Positions 7,139 through 15,062 of a DNA stretch of 35,797 nucleotides are shown in pieces. How positions within the stretch are numbered: position 1 is the first letter of the stretch; the number at the start of each line of letters is the position of its first letter. The notes below the pieces were generated by a model. That model worked only from the letters and a program-made list of their open reading frames with translations. It was not told the origin of the DNA and made no database searches. Source of the stretch: Granulicella aggregans (GTDB lineage: Bacteria; Acidobacteriota; Terriglobia; Terriglobales; Acidobacteriaceae); the NCBI RefSeq assembly GCF_014203275.1, contig NZ_JACHIP010000025.1, positions 1-35,797 on the forward strand, read 5' to 3'. A program made the position numbers and the translations under genes.

Positions 7139-7879
7139 TCACTTGTTAACTTCGTTGTTGCATGGCCGTGTGGCGATTATTCCGAAATGCTCCCGACCGT
7201 CACTGCGTAAAATGTCAGGCAAACCCGTTCGCGTGTAGTAGAAGGAGCGTTCAATGTCGAATCCAGCGATCCGGAATGTCTCGCAAAGCGGGACCGCATC
7301 GAGGTAGTTCATGAAGACTGGGATCGCATCGCGAAAGTCTGAGGCAACGAACTCGCGTGCGCGGCCAGTCTCGCCTGCCCATATAACTCCCGCACGTCTA
7401 CGTTCTTCAAATACGGGAAGCAATCGCTTAATGTGTCCGGCAAATACGGTGCCGACTTGCAGAAAGACTTTTCCTCCGGGTCGAAGCCAATCATACATTT
7501 TGGCCGCGCCGACCTCGATCTGAGCGCCGGGCAGGAAATGCAATACGTTGGAGCAATGGATAGCGTCCAGTCCCGCAAAGTGAAGGGAGTGTGGAAACTC
7601 ACCAACGACCGTTGTCAGTCGGCAATCAATCGATCGATGTGTCGCCTCTTGCCTAATCGACTCCAGATGTGACGCTTCAAGATCCAGTGCGATCACCTTC
7701 GCGCCGACCTCTAGAAGGGGAAAAGTTCCGACTCCCAGACCAGCGCCGATATCTAGTACGACCGGAGTTCGCTGCTCTAGTGTTGTGAGCCATTCAACTA
7801 GAGCAACTGTGATCTGGTTCGGGACTGTTGAAGTCCACCCGAACCCGTTATGCGTGTAAACGATCTGCCCGTCACTCAT
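7139..7879 (-). CDS. SAM-dependent class I methyltransferase
   Basis: The protein has a Rossmann-type methyltransferase fold. Motif I is VVLDIGAGLGVGTFPLLE, followed by the acidic end of strand 2 (KVIALDLEASHLESI), a motif IV-like region (LDAIHCSNVLHFLPG) and a post-motif block (LRPGGKVFLQVG). I place the start at the ATG beginning MSDGQIVYTHNG, because it overlaps the upstream stop as ATGAGTGA, an arrangement repeated through this operon. An ATG 69 nt further upstream is possible. The substrate is unknown; the LRPGG block is typical of small-molecule methyltransferases. It is the third gene of the GNAT-GNAT-MT-membrane operon. Confidence 0.82.
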   Translation of the reverse strand: MSDGQIVYTHNGFGWTSTVPNQITVALVEWLTTLEQRTPVVLDIGAGLGVGTFPLLEVGAKVIALDLEASHLESIRQEATHRSIDCRLTTVVGEFPHSLHFAGLDAIHCSNVLHFLPGAQIEVGAAKMYDWLRPGGKVFLQVGTVFAGHIKRLLPVFEERRRAGVIWAGETGRAREFVASDFRDAIPVFMNYLDAVPLCETFRIAGFDIERSFYYTRTGLPDILRSDGREHFGIIATRPCNNEVNK

Positions 7880-8435
7880 GGAGGTCCCACGTTGAGCCAA
7901 GGATAAGATAGCAAGCGCAGATGGTGACGCTCGGAGACCAAACAGCATGTCCCGTCACACCTTCCAAGAAATCAAAACCTAACCGTTCAAGCGATTGCCT
8001 TCTCGCAGGAGTGTAGGCCGGCGCGATGATTACGGTTCTGGCATTCCACTCTTTCGCTCTTTGGATTCGGACCAGATCAAGCCGACCTCCGATTCCGAGC
8101 CCGCGATGAGTCTTGAGGACCACCAGGCGGTTCATGCTAGCTACTGGAAGCGCTACATCAGCCTGAGCAAACATCGATCCATCCGGAGCATCATTCAGGT
8201 TTGCGTGGAGGCATAGTCTAGCCGCAGCCACGATCGTGCTCCCGTCGAAGACACCCCAGTGGCTAGCGTGTTCATCGTGATAGTCCGCGATCGTTTCCGT
8301 CTCTTGGTTATGAATGACCGCTCCCTCGGACTTCCAGACGGTGTAGCGCAGGCGCTGGGCAGCCCGGATTTCCGCCAATGTAGTCAACTCGCGCACGGAA
8401 ACTGATGAAGCCGCCAGGGGTCGGCTCACAGCCAT
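7872..8435 (-). CDS. GNAT-family acyltransferase (second of a tandem pair)
   Basis: The 187-residue protein carries the GNAT acyl-CoA site MNRLVVLKTHRGLGIGGRLD (R/Q-x-x-G-x-G as HRGLGIG). It also has an upstream block LRYTVWKSEG and ADYHDEHASHWGVFDG...AAARLCLH. The upstream gene shares all these blocks, so the two are tandem paralogues. The LRYxVWxxEG opening recalls the N-terminal part of acyl-homoserine-lactone-synthase-like GNATs, but the similarity is only in pattern and the acceptor is unknown. The start overlaps the previous stop by 10 nt and its stop overlaps the methyltransferase start. Confidence 0.85.
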   Translation of the reverse strand: MAVSRPLAASSVSVRELTTLAEIRAAQRLRYTVWKSEGAVIHNQETETIADYHDEHASHWGVFDGSTIVAAARLCLHANLNDAPDGSMFAQADVALPVASMNRLVVLKTHRGLGIGGRLDLVRIQRAKEWNARTVIIAPAYTPARRQSLERLGFDFLEGVTGHAVWSPSVTICACYLILGSTWDLHE

Positions 8436-8995
8436 GTGTCGCCTCCCTCTGGCACCATTTCGACACCGCCGATGTCTCGACTGAAAACACAGGAGGGAGC
8501 AAAGGTGACGGTTCGATGGTGCGATTCACCGAGATTTCTGAACCCGGCTGCCCTGAGCTGGCGCATCCGAGCTGGAACGTGTGTAACAACTACTGCCGAT
8601 CGGCACCCCTCTTCTTGGGCTGCAGCAAGTCTCATCCCATCCAGTTCCTTACTCAAACCTCGCCCTCGGAACGCAGGGCTGACAACCAGTCGGGTAAACG
8701 CCGCAACTGGAGGGACAAGCGAATCCTCATAGCCGATAAGACTCGCTATATCCGGGAGTTCGGAAATACGTTTGTGTACGCATAAACGCGCAGCGGCGAT
8801 CGGGAGCCCGTCGCAGAGGATCACCCAGTTGACGGCATGAGAGTCGTGTTCATCGATCCAGACTTCTGCTCTTGGCGCAAAAGAAGGCAACTCTCCATCG
8901 GCCTCCCACGCGAGAATTCGCAGTCGTCCGACCTGCTGGAGCACTGCAGGATCTTCGACGATGATTGGAGCGGAAACCGGGAAGCCAGAAGACAT
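8426..8995 (-). CDS. GNAT-family acyltransferase (first of a tandem pair)
   Basis: Its blocks align with the next gene: LRILAWEADG, DEHDSHAVNWVILCDGLPIAAARLCVHK, FTRLVVSPAFRGRGLSKELD (acyl-CoA loop RGRGLS) and PARMRQLRAAGFRNLGES. I chose the ATG giving MSSGFPVSAP because it places LRILAW about 27 residues from the start, close to the ~28 in the paralogue. A GTG-GTG start 72 nt upstream would add an unrelated, Phe-rich N-terminus. It is the first gene of the four-gene overlapping operon. Duplication followed by divergence suggests two related acylation steps or substrates; that is inference. Confidence 0.82.
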   Translation of the reverse strand: MSSGFPVSAPIIVEDPAVLQQVGRLRILAWEADGELPSFAPRAEVWIDEHDSHAVNWVILCDGLPIAAARLCVHKRISELPDIASLIGYEDSLVPPVAAFTRLVVSPAFRGRGLSKELDGMRLAAAQEEGCRSAVVVTHVPARMRQLRAAGFRNLGESHHRTVTFAPSCVFSRDIGGVEMVPEGGDTWL

Positions 8996-9568
8996 AGTCG
9001 ATCGAGTCTCGAAATGCGAGGGAATCCTGAACAAACAAAATCTATTTTGCTCAAGATAATTCACCACGCATCGACTTCCGAGGCTTAAGTGCGAAATTTG
9101 TTAGATTTTGCTGGAAAATATGGTCCCACGATCCAAGTGCTCTCCAGCGAGATCTGAAGATTCATGCCGGATTTGGTTGCGATAGCGAAACGCTACCTGT
9201 ATGTGAATCGCATCGAAGCCCGGATCGGCGCAATTATGGGCACAGAAGTCAGCGCTTGCAGAACCTTCGAGCGGGAGGCCGGGTACCTGGAGCTGCACGG
9301 AGTGTTTTCCATCAGCTTGCGCGCGCCAGGGACGGAGTCCATCAGCAGGTCTGGTTACGTCGCTTGCGCGGCGGCGCGGGAGATTGCCTCTGAACTTGCT
9401 GCTGCTGGTTGTCGGGTGTTGCGGGGTGTCCCCGCAGAGGAGGGTGATGGAAGACGGCAGCGCCGGCTGAAATCAGGGAGGAGGCTTCCGCCCTCGCTTC
9501 GCTTGTCTCAGTTCCCTAGAGCTGCGCAATTTCAGTCACTGAATTGACGGTTCTCTAAGATAGAAGCA
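8996..9568. other. Intergenic region containing the third repeat copy
   Basis: This divergent region must contain promoters for the GNAT operon (minus) and the HNH-type gene (plus). It also holds the exact 21-bp repeat at 9191-9211. A plus-strand frame at 9164-9547 runs through the repeat, has no recognisable domain and becomes Arg/Ser-rich, so I do not call it. Confidence 0.45.
9191..9211 (+). repeat. Third copy of the integrase-associated repeat
   Basis: It is identical over 21 bp to the copy at 4608-4628 and in the same orientation. It includes ACCTGTATGTGAATCG and is preceded by GCGAAA, which also resembles the hairpin side of the first copy. Confidence 0.7.
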
Positions 9569-10321
9569 ATGAAGCTTACTGCTCTCTTTTTGATCCTGAT
9601 CTTGTTTGTTGTCTTTGGAATCGGTTTTCTGTCGTTGATTTGGAAGGATATGCGGAACGGCGATGTCCACCAGTCGACACAGCCGCATGTCGAGCAGCAT
9701 CGGCGGCGCGATGAGCGAGGGACATCAGGAACCGACCGGACTTCCAAGAATCAAAGAGAGAGGAGTGAGGCATGCTCGAGTCTCGGTGTGACGTGTGCTT
9801 CGCAATACTTTGCATCGTGGACATGGCCCGCGGACGGCAGCTGCCAAGCGAGACTTCGGGGCGGATACCCTGAACCGGATCCACGATGCACACCAGGCGG
9901 TATCGTTCCTGGCATCACCGCTGAGACTTTACGCGATCCATCCTGGAGGACGCGGTGTATCCGCAACTGCCAAAGCAGCGAAGTTCAAAAACGTGCGACC
10001 TACGCCTGGTACGCTCTACCTCGCCCAGACAACAACTCGGGCAAGAATCAGACCTGTGAGCTGGATCACCTCGTCCCGTTGGAACTCGGTGGCGCGGATG
10101 GGATGGGGAATATCTGGCCGGAGTGCGGGCCCGCCGATGTCACGCTCCGCGAGCGCTATTTCAAACAGAAGGACCTCGTTGAAAATTACCTCGCCGCGAA
10201 AGTTCGATCGGGAGAGATACCGATCGGGGACGCGCAGCGTGGCATCGCGTCCGATTGGGTTCAGTATTTGACGGTCGCGCGAGCCCATTGCAAGCAAGCG
10301 CGGTGTGATGCCACAGATTGA
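9569..10321 (+). CDS. Membrane-anchored or exported HNH-type nuclease-like protein
   Basis: The 250-residue protein begins with a strong hydrophobic segment (residues 4-24, LTALFLILILFVVFGIGFLSL) that is a signal anchor or uncleaved signal. A polar linker follows, then a Cys-containing region with PDPRCTPGG. The HNH-like core CELDHLVPLELGGADGMGNIWPE has its Asp-His at 166-167 and the typical N-x-WPE ending. This matches small exported HNH-like proteins that carry a PDPxCTPG motif before E-x-DHLVPLELGG. Whether it cuts DNA is untested; catalytic His and the WPE Asn are present. It stands alone, 46 nt before the next gene. Confidence 0.78.
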   Translation: MKLTALFLILILFVVFGIGFLSLIWKDMRNGDVHQSTQPHVEQHRRRDERGTSGTDRTSKNQRERSEACSSLGVTCASQYFASWTWPADGSCQARLRGGYPEPDPRCTPGGIVPGITAETLRDPSWRTRCIRNCQSSEVQKRATYAWYALPRPDNNSGKNQTCELDHLVPLELGGADGMGNIWPECGPADVTLRERYFKQKDLVENYLAAKVRSGEIPIGDAQRGIASDWVQYLTVARAHCKQARCDATD

Positions 10322-10366
10322 GGCAAGGCAAACTCCTGGTTGGCAGCTATGATGTGAATCGGAAAG

Positions 10367-10849
10367 ATGAAGCGGCGCATTTGCTCGTACGACATGGTCG
10401 AAGTCCCCGACGAATCGTATGTCGTCACCGACGACATCGGCGAGATCTATCTGTGTGACTCGCGCTGCCTTTGCATCTGGGCTGTGTTGCTGGCAACCAA
10501 GCCGAACCTGGATGAGAAGATTAAGACTCAGGCGGTCACCCTGAGACTTCCAAACCGTGAAGAGATGACCTTCGACAACATCTCCGGTCTGGCCTTATGG
10601 GCTACATCGAACGCATTACACCGCGCTGAAATTGAGCGGGAAAGAGACAAAATGCTATTCAAGCTGGCGTTCAACAAGACGATTCAAGGCACCCTGCGCG
10701 TTTCCACCACGACGGCTCGCGGATCGGACCATGTCCTAGCGATCTATGACAATGACGAGGCGTTTACACGCCTTCTCGAACATTCAGGGCTCGATGCGGA
10801 CACAATAGGTTCTCTGAAGGGGTCGGCGGAACTCGCGTATGGGTCGTAG
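10367..10849 (+). CDS. Hypothetical protein, cysteine-containing N-terminus
   Basis: The 160-residue protein opens MKRRICSYDMVEVPDE and has a second Cys cluster YLCDSRCLCIWA, so a small zinc-binding motif of the C-x(n)-C-x3-C-x-C type is possible. The rest is mixed alpha/beta with no family I recognise. GGAAAG lies immediately before the ATG. It ends in TAG, followed by two hairpins and the convergent permease gene. Confidence 0.6.
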   Translation: MKRRICSYDMVEVPDESYVVTDDIGEIYLCDSRCLCIWAVLLATKPNLDEKIKTQAVTLRLPNREEMTFDNISGLALWATSNALHRAEIERERDKMLFKLAFNKTIQGTLRVSTTTARGSDHVLAIYDNDEAFTRLLEHSGLDADTIGSLKGSAELAYGS

Positions 10850-10873
10850 AACACCCCAACGTGCTGTGAAGAG

Positions 10874-10924
10874 GTTGAGCTGAGCGAAACGCAGCTCAAC
10901 ATCCTCAGACTTGGCGAAGCCAAG
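10874..10924. terminator. Two hairpins between convergent genes
   Basis: GTTGAGCTG (10874-10882) pairs perfectly with CAGCTCAAC (10892-10900), and CTTGGCGAAGCCAAG (10910-10924) is a second perfect hairpin. They lie between the stops of a plus-strand and a minus-strand gene. There is no long T tract, so factor-independent termination is uncertain; a bidirectional attenuating structure is likely. Confidence 0.5.
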
Positions 10925-11026
10925 AGGCTTTACGCCTGATTTTCTATCGCAAATTAGGCAGAATCGGCGTATGAGCGGATGGTCAGCCGATTTCTCCACT
11001 TGTTGAAGCAATGCTGTGGCGACGGC

Positions 11027-13741
11027 CTACTCATCGCGAAGCGTTTCTAACGGATCGGCGTACGCTGCACGGCGGGCGGGAATAAGCGTGGCGACGGTGC
11101 CGGCCAATGCGAGTACGACGCTCGCAACGATGATGGCGAGAGCATTGGCGTTGACCGAACCGTATAACAGATGACTTGCCGTGCGGAGCGCGAGGATCGA
11201 AATCACTGCGCCCGGCAGAACGCCTGCAAGCAGGATTAGCCCGGTCTGGCTGAGGATGAGTGCCTGAACGTGGCCGCGAGTTGCGCCGAGCGCAAGGCGT
11301 ATGCCGAATTCCCTTTTGCGGCGCCTGGTGCGGGATGACATCACGCCATAGAACCCGATGGAGACAAGTAGCAGCGTGAGGCCCGCATAAATTCCAGCCA
11401 GGCGTGCGAGGAGGGTCTCTGTGCCGAGGTCTCCGTTGAGTTCTGCAGATAGAGGCAAGATCTCGTCGACAGTTAGAGTTGGATCGATGTCGGAGAGCGC
11501 ACGGCGCACGCTCTCCGACAACGCCCGTGGATCACCCACAGCCCGCACCCGAATGCTGTTCACCGGTGCAGGATTCTGATTGATGTTCATGTAAACAACC
11601 GGCGGTTCCTCACGCTGCGCTCCATTCACGCGCGCATCAGCCACTTCACCTATGATCATGAACTTGTGGTCAGCCGGTGCCGGCCCATAACCAACCAGGT
11701 GACCAATCGGGTCCGCATCTCCGAACAGTTGACGAGCGTAGGCACGGTTGACGATCGCCACGGGCTGCCCTCCCTTCGTGTCGCTTGAAGAGAAGTCGCG
11801 ACCTCGCAAAAATGGAATGCCCAACGTCGAGAAGAAGCCGAGTCCGACGTGGTCTTCCTGCCCATGCACCTGACCATCCGTCAGATTGCTACTGCCTTGC
11901 ACGTAGAGTGCTGTAATCCAACCGCAATGAATGCCACCGCACATCTCGACGGCTGCGCTGCGCACGCCCGGAAGTGCTTGCAGGCGCTCCTGTATCTGGC
12001 TGTAAAGTGCGGGCAGCAATTCAGGATAATCGGTGTATTTTGGTTGATGGAAGTCTGGTCGCACAGTCAGGACATGCTCGCGATCCATGCCAACGTCTAC
12101 AGTTTCCCAATGCACGAGCGTCGCAGAGAAGCAGGCCGACATAGTGGAAAGGAGCAGCGAGAGGCCTACCTGGGTGCTGAGCAGCACGTTCGAACGCAGG
12201 CGTTGGCGCGCCGTCTTGTCGCTGCCCGCTATTCTCGCGCTTGATCCTGCAGTCTGTGCAACGCTTGAGCGAATGAAGAGTAGGGCCGGGATGATGCTGA
12301 AACTGATCAAGGACACCAGCATGAGACCCACGCCCAGCGCCGCGAGGGGAAGATTGGGATGTAGGTCCAAAGTGAAAACAGCATTGCGATTGGAGACCCA
12401 GCGAATGAGAATGCCGCTGGCAACGCGGCCACATGCATATGCGCAAATAGAGCCAATTGCCACTACCAGCCCATCCTCAAGAAAAATCTGCCGGATGAGC
12501 CGATACCTACTTGCACCGAGCGCCATGCGGATGCCGAGTTCATGTGATCGCGCATCTAGCCGCGCTAGTTGAAGACTTGCAAGATTCAAGCACCCGACAA
12601 GAAAAATGGAAGCAGAAAGCGCCATAAGTAGCGTAAGCGGGGACATGAATCGCTTTCGCATGCCGTTCTCGCTGAGCGGGGCGAACGTTGTCTTGACACT
12701 CAAGAGCTGAGTCTTTGTAGCTTGGTCGGCGGTTGCTTCCGTCATCAACTCACGGTCGGTGCGAAAGACCTGATCCCAATGTGCGAGCACTGCGGCGCGG
12801 CGTTCTGGCGCGATGCGCGCGGTGAGAAAAAGCCAGAAGATCGTGGGCTGGTTATACCAGGGCTTATCAAGCGATACATCGTGGCCCGGCCCCAGCGAGT
12901 CCCACGGAATCGCGAATGCGCCGGTGGTTTGAAGCGCTAGTGGAAACCAGATGTCTGGAGCGCGGCCAGTTACATCGCCCAGGAATCTACGATGCGCAAC
13001 GCCTACGACGAGGAACTCTTTCTTATTTCGAAGAATATGCTGACCGACGGCGTGTGCGGCGGAGCCAAAGGTATTGCGTGCGAATTCGTAACGAAGGACC
13101 GCAGGCCACTCATCCTGGCCGATACGTCCGTCGGCTTGTACAAACAACCGTCCCGCTGCCGGAACGACACCAAGCCCGCTGAAGTAGTTGTCAGAAACAG
13201 GCTCGCAGGCGACCTGGACCGGTGAGTGGTTGGGCAGCTGAAACGTCGCGTCATTCGCGTACGCTGTTGCCATGAGTGGGGTGTCAGGGGTAGCGGCACG
13301 AAGCCGCTCGTAGGCGGGAGACGAAATGGTCCAGCTCTGATCAAAAGGGCTACGCGCAGCGTGCACCCTCACGACTTCGGTCGGTTGCGGAACGGGCAGA
13401 TCAGCCAAAACGATCGCATACAGCAATTGAAAGACGCCAAGGTTAGCACCGATGCCAAGCGCCAGCGTAAGTAGGGCGGTGGCCGTGAATGCGGGGGAAC
13501 GACGAAGCTGTTGTAGGGCATGACGGAGGTCATAGAGCATATTCTCGAGCCACACCCATCCCAGTTGCTCCCGCGTCACGTCCTTGATGAGTGGGACGTT
13601 GCCGAGTTCACGCAGCGCTGCGGCGCGAGCTTGCGTAGGATTCTCCCCGTTCGCAATGCGGCCCGCGATGGCCATACGCAGATGGGAATTGAGCTCTTCG
13701 GATAGATCTTGCTTTGCTCGCTGCCAGGGTCTGATTCTCAA
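11027..13741 (-). CDS. ADOP-type ABC transporter permease (MacB/FtsX family)
   Basis: The ~904-residue protein has a cytoplasmic prefix domain (RAKQDLSEELNSHLRMAIAGRIANGENPTQARAAALRELGN) and the linker LRHALQQLRRSPAFTATALLTLALGIGAN with the first transmembrane helix. A large MacB-like periplasmic core, a first FtsX domain, a second periplasmic core and a C-terminal FtsX domain (RRRKREFGIRLALGATRGHVQALIL...) follow. This duplicated two-core layout is typical of Acidobacteriota 'ADOP' permeases, which lack an adjacent ATPase; none is found here. I prefer a TTG start overlapping the PadR stop (TTGA) with GGAGGTGG just upstream, rather than an ATG 54 nt earlier that adds a glycine run. Transported substrate is unknown. 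Confidence 0.88.
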   Translation of the reverse strand: MRIRPWQRAKQDLSEELNSHLRMAIAGRIANGENPTQARAAALRELGNVPLIKDVTREQLGWVWLENMLYDLRHALQQLRRSPAFTATALLTLALGIGANLGVFQLLYAIVLADLPVPQPTEVVRVHAARSPFDQSWTISSPAYERLRAATPDTPLMATAYANDATFQLPNHSPVQVACEPVSDNYFSGLGVVPAAGRLFVQADGRIGQDEWPAVLRYEFARNTFGSAAHAVGQHILRNKKEFLVVGVAHRRFLGDVTGRAPDIWFPLALQTTGAFAIPWDSLGPGHDVSLDKPWYNQPTIFWLFLTARIAPERRAAVLAHWDQVFRTDRELMTEATADQATKTQLLSVKTTFAPLSENGMRKRFMSPLTLLMALSASIFLVGCLNLASLQLARLDARSHELGIRMALGASRYRLIRQIFLEDGLVVAIGSICAYACGRVASGILIRWVSNRNAVFTLDLHPNLPLAALGVGLMLVSLISFSIIPALLFIRSSVAQTAGSSARIAGSDKTARQRLRSNVLLSTQVGLSLLLSTMSACFSATLVHWETVDVGMDREHVLTVRPDFHQPKYTDYPELLPALYSQIQERLQALPGVRSAAVEMCGGIHCGWITALYVQGSSNLTDGQVHGQEDHVGLGFFSTLGIPFLRGRDFSSSDTKGGQPVAIVNRAYARQLFGDADPIGHLVGYGPAPADHKFMIIGEVADARVNGAQREEPPVVYMNINQNPAPVNSIRVRAVGDPRALSESVRRALSDIDPTLTVDEILPLSAELNGDLGTETLLARLAGIYAGLTLLLVSIGFYGVMSSRTRRRKREFGIRLALGATRGHVQALILSQTGLILLAGVLPGAVISILALRTASHLLYGSVNANALAIIVASVVLALAGTVATLIPARRAAYADPLETLRDE

Positions 13742-14094
13742 GCCTCCACCTCCGCCCCCATGACTGCTCCAATAGCCCGCACCAACTCGAGCCATCGTTC
13801 ATGATCCGTGACGAGCTGCTTTCTGCCCGATGCCGTGAGCTGGTAGTACTTAGCACGCTGTTTGCTCTCAGTCAGCTTCCACTCCGATTTCACCCATTTC
13901 TGTCGTTCCAATCGGTGCAAGGCAGGATAAAGCGAACCGGTCTCTACCGCGAAAGCCTCGCCGGATCGGCTGCGGATGATTTGTGCAATCCCATATCCGT
14001 GATTAGCCTCAAGCGACAGCGCCCGCAGAACGAGCATGTCAAGCGTTCCTTGGAGCAGCTCAATACGATTCTTATATTGACTAGATTCCGTCAT
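13738..14094 (-). CDS. PadR-family transcriptional regulator
   Basis: The 118-residue protein is a typical short PadR: LLQGTLDMLVLRALSLEANHGYGIAQII opens the winged helix, VETGSLYPALHRLERQKWVKSEW is the recognition helix and wing region, and a C-terminal helix follows. Short PadRs repress their own operon and are released by a ligand. Here it is translationally coupled to the downstream ADOP permease, so the pair forms one regulatory-transport unit. A palindromic promoter-operator lies immediately upstream. Confidence 0.9.
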   Translation of the reverse strand: MTESSQYKNRIELLQGTLDMLVLRALSLEANHGYGIAQIIRSRSGEAFAVETGSLYPALHRLERQKWVKSEWKLTESKQRAKYYQLTASGRKQLVTDHERWLELVRAIGAVMGAEVEA

Positions 14095-14100
14095 GAGGAT

Positions 14101-14136
14101 GTAGACATACTACTGCCATGGAGGAAGAGTGTCTAC
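14101..14136 (-). promoter_or_regulatory. PadR promoter-operator
   Basis: On the minus strand, TAGACA (14130-14135) and TAGTAT (14107-14112) form -35/-10 boxes separated by 17 nt. The inverted repeat GTAGACA/TGTCTAC (forward 14101-14107 and 14130-14136) covers the -35 box and the end of the -10 region. The short palindrome GTAGACATACTAC (14101-14113) nests inside it. The geometry fits autorepression. The transcript would begin only a few bases before the PadR ATG. Confidence 0.55.
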
Positions 14137-14186
14137 GGCTTGCATGATCTGTTTCCCCCCTCGGTTATAAAGGGAACGCAGGGCAA

Positions 14187-14252
14187 GAGGTACTACCGAG
14201 ACGGCTCCCGGTACTCAAAGACAGGCATCATGATTACGGAGCGTTCTGCCCG
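14187..14252 (+). pseudogene. umuC: umuC fragment
   Basis: The translated stretch DGSRYSKTGIMITE matches DGFRYSKTGIMITE in the larger umuC remnant at 19.8 kb, and the DNA matches across about 60 bp. Neither side continues the UmuC frame. It is a small scrap of a second umuC gene, not a functional ORF. Confidence 0.65.
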
Positions 14253-14550
14253 GATCCCTCCGGCAACCAGTGCTCTGGTCCAATAGATCGGTCCCCTTGC
14301 AGCATGCGCAAGCGCATGAAATGTATTTGGCGTTGCGGGGTTTACCCACAGAGATGGGTGACCAAAGACGGCTGTGTTTTGCCGGCTGCAGAAGCGAACA
14401 ATTCCTCTTGTGTAATCTCCGCTCTCATACTTCCTTCCTCCAACTGACCATCGCGGTCCTAAACAGGGCGCACGATCCCGATCTCGTGTAAAAGCAGTCT
14501 TCCACAGACCGCTGTTGCAGTTTCGCTTTTTATTCTCCTATACTTTGGCC
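14253..14550. other. Intergenic, nothing recognised
   Basis: About 300 bp between the umuC scrap and a small membrane ORF. An open frame at 14270-14491 has no recognisable features. The region probably contains a promoter for the two small plus-strand ORFs. Confidence 0.35.
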
Positions 14551-14772
14551 ATGGGGACAATGCCAAGGAGAGAGGCGCGGGAAGAGCAGGCGCGGGTCAA
14601 CGCGAAGTTTGTCTCCACTGTCGTCATCGCCGCGGCCATCATTGTGGCGGTTCGGCTAGCGAGAGAAGAAATCGCCCAACCGACGCCTCGGCTTCTCTGT
14701 TCCGCCGGTCAGAGTGTAAGCCTGGCAAGGACCATTCTCAATGAAGTGTTGCGCAGATTTCCCGGTGCTTAG
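14551..14772 (+). CDS. Small hypothetical membrane protein
   Basis: Starting at MGTMPRREAREEQARV, this ~73-residue protein has a charged N-terminus and one hydrophobic segment (FVSTVVIAAAIIVAV), then an amphipathic tail. An ATG 36 nt upstream is also possible. The main support for coding is that its TAG stop is immediately followed by AGGAG and the next ORF's ATG, as in a two-gene operon. No family is recognised. Confidence 0.5.
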   Translation: MGTMPRREAREEQARVNAKFVSTVVIAAAIIVAVRLAREEIAQPTPRLLCSAGQSVSLARTILNEVLRRFPGA

Positions 14773-14779
14773 GAGACGT

Positions 14780-15025
14780 ATGACTCTCGATTTGAACTTT
14801 CAAGATCTCAAGCAGATAGCCTTGCATGGTCGCGTGGTGAAGAATGGCATAACACTGATGGTCGGCCGGCCCCTGATTCCGGATGTGAAGACGGATGAGA
14901 CAGGAGATGCGGGAGAGGTCCGGTTTACGGTTGACGAAACAGAGCGCCGTCCTCGAGGTCCTTGGCTGATGAAGCCTTCTCAGGTTCGAGATGTACGTAA
15001 GCCATCGCGAGGAACACACTCATAG
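14780..15025 (+). CDS. Small hypothetical protein
   Basis: The ORF starts MTLDLNFQDLKQIALHG with a good AGGAG six bases before the ATG. It encodes 81 mostly polar residues with no recognisable domain. The stop is directly followed by a perfect 13-bp stem shared with the convergent DUF4166 gene, which supports this being a real transcription unit. Confidence 0.5.
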   Translation: MTLDLNFQDLKQIALHGRVVKNGITLMVGRPLIPDVKTDETGDAGEVRFTVDETERRPRGPWLMKPSQVRDVRKPSRGTHS

Positions 15026-15062
15026 GAGTGTGACAGCTAGGACAACTAAAGCTGTCACACTC
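15026..15062. terminator. Bidirectional terminator-like stem-loop
   Basis: GAGTGTGACAGCT (15026-15038) and AGCTGTCACACTC (15050-15062) form a perfect 13-bp stem with an 11-nt loop between convergent genes. The right arm overlaps the stop codon of the minus-strand DUF4166 gene. There is no T tract on either side. Confidence 0.6.
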
